From positions 1 through 43,035 of the forward strand of contig JASHPG010000236.1 of assembly GCA_030038275.1 (NCBI GenBank): a stretch of DNA of 43,035 nucleotides, in the 5' to 3' direction. The translations under genes and the position numbers were made by a program. This stretch comes from Candidatus Acidiferrales bacterium. Its GTDB lineage: Bacteria > Acidobacteriota > Terriglobia > Acidiferrales > UBA7541. Below the pieces are notes generated by a model, which was given only the letters and a program-made list of their open reading frames with translations, searched no databases and was not told the origin of the DNA. Below, in pieces: positions 18,968 through 26,266 of this stretch. The stretch's first letter is position 1; every line of letters starts with the position of its first letter.

Positions 18968-21133
18968 ATGGGAGCGCCGCATTCTTCTCCACCAGAAGCT
19001 GGTGTCGGCCCGCGTCGCTCCCGCGCTAAAGCGATACACCATCGAGTAGAACACCTCGTAAGTTGTGGCAAACAAATGGTCGCGGCTCATCCAAATCGAT
19101 ACAGGCTCGTAGCCGCATTTCAATCCTACCCACTCGCCGGAAATCAGCAAATCTCGAATCCTAATCGCGAAAATGCTTCGAGCTGTGCGCAACTTAAATC
19201 AAGCTGCATCAGCGACTTGCATTTTTCTAATAGCGAACCAATCGGCCCCGCCGCAAATCAGCAAAATCCCAATCCGCGCACCGCACGAACCACGCGTCAC
19301 GAATCACAAGTCACGAAACACGAGTCTCGAATCACGTCACCCCTCACCACTTACCACTCACCACTCACCGCACCCGGTTCCGTACTCCTCCGCGACGGCC
19401 CCTGCTGGCGCGCCTACAGCCAACCAAGAAAAATTCTCGTTGCAAACGATCCTGGTTCCCTCGAGCAAACGCTTCGCGCCATAGAAGCCCATCGCCAATC
19501 CGGCGGCGAGGCGGTTGGATTTCTCCGCTACGAAGCTGGTTACGCTCTGGAGCCGCATCTGCGCCATTTGCTTCGTCCCGCGCACGCGCCGCTCGCCTGG
19601 TTCGGCCTCTACGATCATTGTGACGTCCTGCCCGATCTCGGCGCCTTCTCCGATATTGGCAGCGCTCTCATCCGCAACTCCCGCCTTGCCATCACCCGCG
19701 CGAAGTATTTCGAAAAGCTGGCAGCCATTCGTCGCTACATCGAAGCCGGCGACGTGTATCAAATCAATTTCACCACCCGCGTCCATTTTGAATCCGAACT
19801 CGACGCCTGGGACTTGTTCCTTGCGCTCTTCCATCGCCATCCGGCCCCGCACGCGGCCTTCGTCAATACGGGCGACGAACAGATCGTCTCGCTTTCGCCC
19901 GAAATGTTCTTCGAAATTCGCAACGGGCGCATCTCCGTTCGCCCCATGAAGGGAACCGCTCCGCGCGGCCTGCTCCTCGAAGACGACGAAGCCTCGGCCG
20001 CGCGCCTTCGCGCCAGCGGAAAAAATCGCGCCGAAAACGTGATGATCGTCGATCTGATGCGCAACGATCTCGGCCGCATCTGCCGCCCCGGCTCCGTGAA
20101 GACAACTAGTCTCTTCGACGTCGAGCGTTATCCCTCCGTCTGGCAAATGACTTCCACCGTCCAGGGCGATCTCGCTGAGAATTGCAACGCCGAATCCATC
20201 GTGCGAGCGCTCTTTCCCTCCGGCTCTGTCACCGGCGCGCCGAAAATTCGCGCCATGGAAATCATCGACGAACTGGAAAACTCGCCGCGCGGCATCTACA
20301 CGGGCAGCATCGGCTACTTCGCCAAAGACCGTTCCTACTTCAACGTCGCCATCCGCACGATCGCGCTCACAGGCCGAAAGGGAACCATGGGCGTCGGCGG
20401 CGGCATCACCCACGATTCTTCCGCGCCGGACGAATGGAACGAATGCCACTGGAAAGCCGCTTTTCTTCTCGAAAGCGAGCCGCAATTCAAGCTCATCGAA
20501 ACTTTCTATTGGGACGGCAGCTATCGCCTGTTGCGCGAGCATCTCGCGCGCCTGCGCGACTCCGCCAAATATTGGAATTTCGCCTACAGCCGCGAAGCAG
20601 TCGTTGCGGCGCTTCAAAACGCGGCCAAGCAATTTTCCGCCGGTCCCCGCCGCGTCCGCCTCACGCTCTCCGCAAGCGGCGAAATCGAAATTACGCACGC
20701 CGATTATTCCGCCGCGCGCGTCGGCCGCGTCGGAATCTCAAAGCACGCCGTGAGCAGCCGCGACCGTTTCCTCTATCACAAAACCACGCACCGCGCCCTC
20801 TACGAGAGGGAACTAGCGACCGCTCGCAAGCGTGGCCTCGACGATGTTCTGTTTTTCAACGAACGCGACGAGCTAACCGAGGGCACGATTCACAACGTTT
20901 TCGTCGTCAGACGCGGCATCTGGCGCACTCCGCCAGTTTCCTGTGGACTCTTGCCCGGAGTCTTTCGCGATCACGTCCTAAAAACCCGCGAGAACGCGCG
21001 CGAGGCGATCCTGACGCTGAAAGATATCCAGTCCGCGGATGCAATCTATCTCTGCAACAGCGTGAGAGGCGTTTATCTGGTGACGCTGGACGGCAAAAAG
21101 AATAGGCGCAAAAAAAGCGCCGCTCGGAGGTGA
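18968..21133 (+). CDS. pabB: aminodeoxychorismate synthase component I fused to aminodeoxychorismate lyase (PabB-PabC)
   Basis: The frame encodes 721 residues, but only from about 19374 on is it clearly PabB. PabB signals: GDVYQINFTTRVHFE, SLSPEMFFEI, RPMKGTAPRG, KNRAENVMIVDLMRNDLGR, FPSGSVTGAPKIRAMEIID. The C-terminal 200 residues are a PabC-like class-IV PLP enzyme with the candidate PLP lysine in FLYHKTTHR and LTEGTIHNVFV. Together they turn chorismate into p-aminobenzoate for folate. The first 135 residues are not typical and run through a degenerate repeat (HESQVTKHESRITSPL). There is no ATG, GTG, TTG or CTG between the repeat and the PabB core, so the true start is unresolved: ATG 18968 (AAGGA upstream), ATG 19076 or TTG 19217. 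Confidence 0.87.
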   Translation: MGAPHSSPPEAGVGPRRSRAKAIHHRVEHLVSCGKQMVAAHPNRYRLVAAFQSYPLAGNQQISNPNRENASSCAQLKSSCISDLHFSNSEPIGPAANQQNPNPRTARTTRHESQVTKHESRITSPLTTYHSPLTAPGSVLLRDGPCWRAYSQPRKILVANDPGSLEQTLRAIEAHRQSGGEAVGFLRYEAGYALEPHLRHLLRPAHAPLAWFGLYDHCDVLPDLGAFSDIGSALIRNSRLAITRAKYFEKLAAIRRYIEAGDVYQINFTTRVHFESELDAWDLFLALFHRHPAPHAAFVNTGDEQIVSLSPEMFFEIRNGRISVRPMKGTAPRGLLLEDDEASAARLRASGKNRAENVMIVDLMRNDLGRICRPGSVKTTSLFDVERYPSVWQMTSTVQGDLAENCNAESIVRALFPSGSVTGAPKIRAMEIIDELENSPRGIYTGSIGYFAKDRSYFNVAIRTIALTGRKGTMGVGGGITHDSSAPDEWNECHWKAAFLLESEPQFKLIETFYWDGSYRLLREHLARLRDSAKYWNFAYSREAVVAALQNAAKQFSAGPRRVRLTLSASGEIEITHADYSAARVGRVGISKHAVSSRDRFLYHKTTHRALYERELATARKRGLDDVLFFNERDELTEGTIHNVFVVRRGIWRTPPVSCGLLPGVFRDHVLKTRENAREAILTLKDIQSADAIYLCNSVRGVYLVTLDGKKNRRKKSAARR
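19284..19370. repeat. degenerate short-unit repeat inside the pabB frame
   Basis: Degenerate copies of CACGAATCACGAGT-like units are followed by degenerate CTCACCACTTACCACTCACC-like units. The stretch reads as short repeated sentences rather than normal coding DNA. It falls in the open 5' part of the pabB frame, just before recognisable PabB sequence. Confidence 0.65.
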
Positions 21134-21148
21134 TCTCCTGAGCGGCGC
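21110..21148 (-). terminator. Rho-independent terminator of the VOC gene at 21221-22354
   Basis: Arms GCGCCGCTC (21117-21125) and GAGCGGCGC (21140-21148) pair perfectly, with an inner GGAG/CTCC stem and a GTGAT loop. On the - strand the hairpin is followed by seven Ts (21116-21110). It overlaps the last codons of pabB on the other strand. Confidence 0.8.
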
Positions 21149-21220
21149 ACGCACTTCTCGACTGTTCTTTCCTCGCGCTCGCCGGCATTATTTCCGCGCT
21201 GGAGCGCCTGGGAAAGTCGA

Positions 21221-22354
21221 TTAGTTGCCTTGGGTTGGAGCAGTCTTGGAAGACTGCCACAGTTCCACATACCCCAAGCCATTCGGGTCCAGCATCATCA
21301 CCGCGCGGCCGTTCTTCGCACCGTGCTTTACGGTCATGATGCCGCCATCCGTCACGTCTGTTGCGCCCGCAGCCTTTGCCTTCGCGTAAATCGCGTCGAT
21401 ATCGCTCACCTCGAAGCCAAGGTAGTTCACGTTGATGTCCGAGAGCTTTTCGCCAGGCCCCGGCTTACCGGCATTCGCCGCCGAGCCCAGAATCTCGAGC
21501 CGGACTTTCCCATCCGTCCCCGCTTGCGGGAACCAGCCATTCAGCATCGTCATGCCGCGTCCGAGCCCGCCCCCGCCCGCGGGATTGATCGGCGGATAAT
21601 CGCCGCCGAGCACGTCCTCGTAGAACGAGCGCTCCTTCGCCGCATCAGACACGTTCAACCCAATATGATTGAAGCCCGTCTGATATCCGAGCCGGTTCAT
21701 GTCGGCCATCGTCGCGGTCGAGTTCGAAAGTTTCCCTGCATCTATGCGAACGCCTGGTTTCGGATTGATGATCGCGAAGAGCTCGATGTACCATCCGTCG
21801 GGATCCTGCACGAACGCGAACGGCCTTGGCCCATGCGCCGGCGCGCGCGAAAACGCGCCCATGTTCGGCAGTATCAGCAGCCCCGCTGCTTTGAGCTTGT
21901 TTATCACGATGTTGCAGTCATCCATCACCGTCAGGTCCATGTGGCCCGCGCCCAGAGCGCCGGAATCGAGCTTGCTCCAATTTTTCTGATCGACGCCCTT
22001 GTATTGGTGCAGGATCAGATCCCACGGCGTGGTCGATACGGAGCTTTGCGTTTCCAGAACCGCCGTCCGCGACTGCGTGCCGGCCGGCAGACCCTCCAAC
22101 TGGTTCAGGGTCTTGTCCACTTTCCAGCCGCTCGGCCTCCGCACCACCTTGAAATCAAGAATCTTGTAGAACTTGATTGAGTTCTCCAGGTTCGAGACCG
22201 AATGGCCGTCGAACGCCATCCCCATCACCTGAGAGTTGCCTTCGTCCGCGGACACCTTGGGCAGATTCGCCGTTGCCAGCGCAACGAACAATGCGCAAGC
22301 CGCAATGGCGATGCCCAGTCCGCAGCACCACATCAAACCTGTTCGCTTTCTCAT
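21221..22354 (-). CDS. exported two-domain VOC (glyoxalase-like) protein
   Basis: A 377-residue protein. AAGGAG lies five bases before the ATG at 22354. Residues 1-36 form a signal peptide (GLGIAIAACALFVALATANL). The first VOC module is about 42-200 (GMAFDGHSVSNLENSIKFYK to DPDGWYIELFAI), the second about 225-368 (FNHIGLNVSDAAKERSFYED to DPNGLGYVELWQSS). Each has the DP(D/N)G..Y(I/V)EL signature with the usual Glu ligand. VOC proteins of this form bind a metal and act on or bind small molecules; export to the periplasm is less usual. It is convergent with pabB and ends at a strong terminator. Substrate unknown. Confidence 0.83.
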   Translation of the reverse strand: MRKRTGLMWCCGLGIAIAACALFVALATANLPKVSADEGNSQVMGMAFDGHSVSNLENSIKFYKILDFKVVRRPSGWKVDKTLNQLEGLPAGTQSRTAVLETQSSVSTTPWDLILHQYKGVDQKNWSKLDSGALGAGHMDLTVMDDCNIVINKLKAAGLLILPNMGAFSRAPAHGPRPFAFVQDPDGWYIELFAIINPKPGVRIDAGKLSNSTATMADMNRLGYQTGFNHIGLNVSDAAKERSFYEDVLGGDYPPINPAGGGGLGRGMTMLNGWFPQAGTDGKVRLEILGSAANAGKPGPGEKLSDINVNYLGFEVSDIDAIYAKAKAAGATDVTDGGIMTVKHGAKNGRAVMMLDPNGLGYVELWQSSKTAPTQGN

Positions 22355-22672
22355 GGACGCTCCTTGAATCCTCTGTTCCTAAACCTTTCGGCGATCCGCC
22401 GCCGAATTGGCCAAAACCGTTCATTCGCCCGGGCGCCCGCTATCGCCCGGCAAATCTTCTGGCGGCAAAATTCTACACTCTCGTGCGCCGGTGTCCAGTT
22501 TCTTATTGTTCGCCCTGGGGGGGAACCCATCTTCGAAGCGGTATCTGCCTCGAATCAGCCCGAACACCGCCTTTGGACGGAGCACCCGCCACTTCGGTTT
22601 CGCTCGCCGCTCGATGCGCGCTTTCGGTCCAAGCTAACAGCCGCGAAAAGGAGAAAATAACAAGAGGAGAAC

Positions 22673-22748
22673 TGGAGCCGAGGGCGAGACTTGAACTCGC
22701 GACCTGCCGATTACGAATCGGCTGCTCTACCAACTGAGCTACCTCGGC
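22673..22748 (-). tRNA. tRNA-Thr (anticodon CGT)
   Basis: On the - strand the gene folds as a complete cloverleaf: acceptor GCCGAGG with CCTCGGC, D-arm GCTCAGTTGGTAGAGC, anticodon arm GCCGA-TTCGTAA-TCGGC and T-arm GCGAG-TTCAAGT-CTCGC. The loop holds CGT at positions 34-36, reading ACG threonine codons. The discriminator is T and the CCA end is encoded (22675-22673). It resembles known bacterial threonine tRNAs with this anticodon. Confidence 0.96.
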
Positions 22749-22767
22749 GCCTGTCGGATCGTAGCCA

Positions 22768-22773
22768 ATTCTA
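22768..22773 (-). promoter_or_regulatory. candidate extended -10 of the tRNA-Thr gene
   Basis: On the - strand TGC-TAGAAT forms an extended -10 about 20 bases before the tRNA 5' end. The -35 match is poor. Confidence 0.4.
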
Positions 22774-22881
22774 GCATCGAACCGGCCCGCTTCGAAAAAA
22801 CCTGCTGCGGCCGTTGAAACTGTGAGCGGACCCGACAGAACTTTTGCCCGGCAAAATTCTGGCGCATCGCGTTTCTAATTC

Positions 22882-22910
22882 TTGACACACATCGCCTTGG
22901 CCGATATAGA
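22882..22910 (+). promoter_or_regulatory. strong sigma-70-type promoter giving a leaderless transcript
   Basis: TTGACA (22882-22887), exactly 17 bases, TATAGA (22905-22910). The expected start of transcription, about seven bases downstream, coincides with ATG 22917. Confidence 0.75.
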
Positions 22911-22916
22911 GAATGG

Positions 22917-23426
22917 ATGCCTCAATCCATCCTGGTATTTGATTTCGGTACGAATGAAGATGCCGCACAGCAGGCGCGGCACAAAGTGGAAGCCTGGAAG
23001 CAGGGTTTTCGCCTCGGCGACAAGATGCTGCTGAAATTCGAGCGCGAAGAAAACGCCGCGGAGACTCCGGCTTCCGCGGAGGCCTCATCAGACGAAGCTG
23101 CGGAGCCCGAGAAACCCGCCGCCGTAAAAAGCGGCAAAAAGAAGTCAGCGGCGAAAAGCGCGGCGAAATCTGGCGCGAAAACCAACAAGAAGGCAGGCGC
23201 TGACGCAGCGGCCGAGCCAGAGCAAGCCGAGACGCCTACCGCGCCGAAGGGAAAAGTGCGGCTCATGCTGCGCCTCAATTTTTCCGATCACGAAAAGCTC
23301 TCGCATCAGCGCTGGCTGGACCGCATCCCCGCCGAGGAGCCGTTCAAATCCGCAAGCGGAGAGACGATTCGGCCCGGCGATCCCGAATTTCCGAAGACGC
23401 TCGAAGCATTCGATTCTCTCGACTAA
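22917..23426 (+). CDS. conserved-looking protein with Lys/Ala-rich linker, probably leaderless
   Basis: A 169-residue protein I do not recognise. Residues 1-44 (ILVFDFGTNEDAAQQARHKV) look like a compact alpha/beta segment; about 45-112 are low-complexity Ala, Lys and Glu (KSGKKKSAAKSAAKSGAK); 113-169 (VRLMLRLNFSDHEKLSHQRW) form a second ordered part. The halves may pack together with the linker as a flexible loop. The ATG lies seven bases after a strong -10, with no room for a ribosome binding site, so translation is probably leaderless. It is divergent from tRNA-Thr. No signal peptide or membrane span. Confidence 0.72.
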   Translation: MPQSILVFDFGTNEDAAQQARHKVEAWKQGFRLGDKMLLKFEREENAAETPASAEASSDEAAEPEKPAAVKSGKKKSAAKSAAKSGAKTNKKAGADAAAEPEQAETPTAPKGKVRLMLRLNFSDHEKLSHQRWLDRIPAEEPFKSASGETIRPGDPEFPKTLEAFDSLD

Positions 23427-23483
23427 GCGCCAGGACGCGAACGATTTCATCGCCGCCTGCGCCGATCACAGGAGTGACCTGCC

Positions 23484-23897
23484 ATGGCGACCAATCCTGA
23501 CGCGGGGCCCGACATAACGCCGTTTCTCATGTTCACGGGACAAGCTGAAGAGGCCATGAATTTCTACGTCGGGCTCTTTGAGAACTCCCGCGTCTTGAGC
23601 ATCAAGCGTTATGGGCCGGGCCAACCGGGCCGCGAAGGCACGGTGCAAACAGCGGCCTTCTCTTTGAACGGCCGCGCGTTTAAGTGCATCGACAGTCCTG
23701 CCGTGCACGAGTTCACCTTCACGCCTTCAATCTCGTTCTTTGTCACCGCCGGCGACGAAGCGAGTGTGACGCGCTACTTTGAGGCGCTCTCCAAAGACGG
23801 CAAAGTGTTCATGCCGCTCGCGGAATATCCGTTCAGCAAACGGTTTGGCTGGGTGCAGGACCGGTTCGGCGTTTCGTGGCAGATTAGCGCGCAATAG
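23484..23897 (+). CDS. PhnB-like VOC family protein
   Basis: A 137-residue single-module VOC protein of the PhnB / 3-demethylubiquinone methyltransferase-like group. Signals are TPFLMFTGQAEEAMNFYVGL at the N-terminus, SISFFVTAGDEASVTRYFEA in the middle and the ending FGWVQDRFGVSWQIS, all typical of this group. AGGAG lies nine bases before the ATG. Members are soluble, probably dimeric, and mostly without known substrate; the methyltransferase name is historical. It follows the leaderless gene by 57 bases in the same direction and may share its transcript. Confidence 0.85.
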   Translation: MATNPDAGPDITPFLMFTGQAEEAMNFYVGLFENSRVLSIKRYGPGQPGREGTVQTAAFSLNGRAFKCIDSPAVHEFTFTPSISFFVTAGDEASVTRYFEALSKDGKVFMPLAEYPFSKRFGWVQDRFGVSWQISAQ

Positions 23898-24060
23898 TCT
23901 GCGCGGTGCGGTCCACTCGCGAACGCGCGCGAAATCCGGTGAGCGTACAACGAGGTTGGTATATAGTTTAGCGCGCTTTCGGGAAGTGGGTTTCAGCGGG
24001 GCTGGGCAAGGGAAAAGCTGCCGCAAAACCGCAGGGTATTTCTTAAGTCGGGGGATTTCA

Positions 24061-25146
24061 TTGAGACAACTTTCTGCGCTGTCGTTTCGGTCCGCGCGGT
24101 TCACCGCTGCGGCGCTGGCCTTGGCTGGGCTTTGCATCTCGTCAGCGGTGGCAAAAGGTGCCACTCGCACGCGATCGTCATCTGCGGCAAACTCCCGGGC
24201 GGCTCAAACGGCTAGCGAGGCCCCGGACGTGAATGACAATACGCCGGCGGAAGCGGCCAGGACGAAGTCCTGTGACCGCGCGTGCCTTGACGGAATCATG
24301 AGCCAATACCTCGACGCGATGGCGGCGCACGATCCCTCGAAAGCACCGCTGGCGTCCGACGTGCAGTACGCGCAGGACAACGTCCGGCTGAAGATCGGCC
24401 AAGCGTTGTGGGCTACCATCAGCGGCCTGGGCCACTATCGCCACGATTTCGACGATCCCGGCGAGGGCAACGTCGGCACGATTACGGTGGCGTACGAAAA
24501 CGGCGTTGGCGCGATTCTGATCGTCCGGCTGAAAGTGGTGAACCATCAGATCACCGAAGCCGAGCAGTTCGTGGCGCACGATCCGCACGGCGCCGCGGAG
24601 TACGAGAAAATGGGGAAGCCGGATCCGCGATGGCTGGAGCCGATTCCTCCCAATCAGCGCGAAACGCGCGCGGCGTTGGACCAAGCTGCGTACATGTACC
24701 TCGAGGGGCTGCAACTCAACGACGGCAAGGGCGTTTACGCATTCACTCCTGACTGTCAGCGAACCGAGGACGCAACGTACACTACAAATCGTCCGCATCC
24801 GCAGAACTACGGTCATGCCGATGAAAGCGTCGACTTCACCTCGCTGAATTGCACCGACCAGTACAAGCTCGGCTTCCTGGGATTCACCACCGGCGTGCGC
24901 GACCGGCGCTTTTTGGTGACGGACGTGGAGCGTGGCGCGGTGCTGGCCTCGTCCTATTTGGATTTTGACGGCACCGTAACCTCAATCAAGCTGACCACCG
25001 GCCAAGTCTGGCACGTGCCGCACTATTTCATGGTGCCGCGCACGAATATCGCCAACGAGGCGTATCGCGTCGAGAAGGGCAGCATCAGCCGCATTGAAAT
25101 GACGATGTACGAAATTCCGTTCAACATGAAGCCGGCGTTTCCATAA
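24061..25146 (+). CDS. exported NTF2-like protein, first of a tandem pair
   Basis: A 361-residue exported protein. The frame is open from 23779, but TTG 24061 is preferred: GGGGGA lies just before it and a signal peptide begins there (FTAAALALAGLCISSAVAKG). The mature part has two similar halves of about 130 residues, each starting with a helix pair like CDRACLDGIMSQYLDAM and YMYLEGLQLNDGK, then strands. This is the SnoaL/NTF2-like pattern seen in exported Acidobacteria-type proteins. It is clearly related to the next gene (shared CDR.CL, LRLKV.NHQITE.E, TTN.P). No catalytic function can be assigned. Confidence 0.72.
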   Translation: MRQLSALSFRSARFTAAALALAGLCISSAVAKGATRTRSSSAANSRAAQTASEAPDVNDNTPAEAARTKSCDRACLDGIMSQYLDAMAAHDPSKAPLASDVQYAQDNVRLKIGQALWATISGLGHYRHDFDDPGEGNVGTITVAYENGVGAILIVRLKVVNHQITEAEQFVAHDPHGAAEYEKMGKPDPRWLEPIPPNQRETRAALDQAAYMYLEGLQLNDGKGVYAFTPDCQRTEDATYTTNRPHPQNYGHADESVDFTSLNCTDQYKLGFLGFTTGVRDRRFLVTDVERGAVLASSYLDFDGTVTSIKLTTGQVWHVPHYFMVPRTNIANEAYRVEKGSISRIEMTMYEIPFNMKPAFP

Positions 25147-25160
25147 TTCGGAGAAGACCT

Positions 25161-26252
25161 TTGCGGAAAATTTTGCGTGGAGCAGTTTTTGCGACGTTGT
25201 TTCTGGCCGCGTGGGCGGTAATTGTGCCGTGCGTTTCGCGGCCGGCGCTGGCGGCGCCCGATCAGGGCACGAATTTGACTCGCATACCGAAGCCGGTCGT
25301 CGGTTCCATCCCGGAGCCATGCGACCGTAATTGCCTGGCGGGAGTCGTCGATAGCTATTTCAAGGCGATGGCGAACCGCTGCGCGTGCGGCGTGCCGCTG
25401 GCGCGAAACGTAAAGTACACGGAAAATGGGCAGGCCGTCCCGCCGGGCGAAGGCATCTGGAAGACGTTCACGAGCCGCGGAACCTATCGCGTCTATCTCG
25501 CCGACCCTGAAAGCGGCGAGGCTGGATATTACGGCGACATCGTCGAGTTCGGACAACTGAAAGGCATTATCGCGCTGCGGCTAAAAGTCCAAAACCACCA
25601 GATCACCGAAGTGGAAGCGATCGTCGCGCGGCAGGAGTTGCGGCCGAAAGGCGGGCTGGGCGACAACACGGCGGGCGTGATGACGCCTATCCTGATCGAC
25701 GAGCCCGATCCGAACGGTTTCATTTCGCCGGACGTGGCGCTGCTCGATCCCCTAGCGACAGACCAGCGCACGCCGCGCGCCGAGATGATCGAAGCCACGA
25801 AGAAGTACTTCGAAGGCTTTGCGCGCAAGGACGCTTCGCTCGTGCCGTTCGCAAGCGAATGCAGCATCACTGAGAATGGCATCGCGACCACCAACAATCC
25901 CAGCGGCCCGGTGATCGATCCGGCGCATCCAGATTTCCACGTCTTCGGCGGAAGCTGCGCGGATCAGATCAACCAGGGATTTTTCGGCGCGATACAGCAG
26001 GTGCGCGATTCCTTTCCGCTGGTCATCGATGAGCAGCAAGGCCTGGTGCTGAACCTCGCGCTCTACGACAACGAAGGAAACGTGAAGACGGTCAACGTGC
26101 CGGGGGTGGGAACGGTCACCGTGCCGCGAAATTTCCTGCGGCCCATCACCTTCTTGAAGCCGCAGCTTTTCAAGATCGAAGCGGGTAAAATCCGCGAAAT
26201 TAACGGGCTCTCCTGGCCCGTTCCGTTCGGCATGCCTTCCGGCTGGAAGTAA
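25161..26252 (+). CDS. exported NTF2-like protein, second of a tandem pair
   Basis: A 363-residue paralogue of the preceding gene, starting at TTG 25161 with GGAGAAG upstream. Signal peptide: GAVFATLFLAAWAVIVPCVS, cleaved near ALAAP. It repeats the CDRNCLAGVVDSYFKAMA opening, LRLKVQNHQITEVEAIVA, and a second half with EATKKYFEGFARKD, SCADQINQGFFG and FKIEAGKIREINGLSWPVPF. I recall similar proteins in several soil bacteria but no experimentally based function. It starts 14 bases after its partner, and the MFS transporter follows within 14 bases, so the three probably form an operon. Confidence 0.75.
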   Translation: MRKILRGAVFATLFLAAWAVIVPCVSRPALAAPDQGTNLTRIPKPVVGSIPEPCDRNCLAGVVDSYFKAMANRCACGVPLARNVKYTENGQAVPPGEGIWKTFTSRGTYRVYLADPESGEAGYYGDIVEFGQLKGIIALRLKVQNHQITEVEAIVARQELRPKGGLGDNTAGVMTPILIDEPDPNGFISPDVALLDPLATDQRTPRAEMIEATKKYFEGFARKDASLVPFASECSITENGIATTNNPSGPVIDPAHPDFHVFGGSCADQINQGFFGAIQQVRDSFPLVIDEQQGLVLNLALYDNEGNVKTVNVPGVGTVTVPRNFLRPITFLKPQLFKIEAGKIREINGLSWPVPFGMPSGWK

Positions 26253-26266
26253 ACCGCGCGGTGTAG

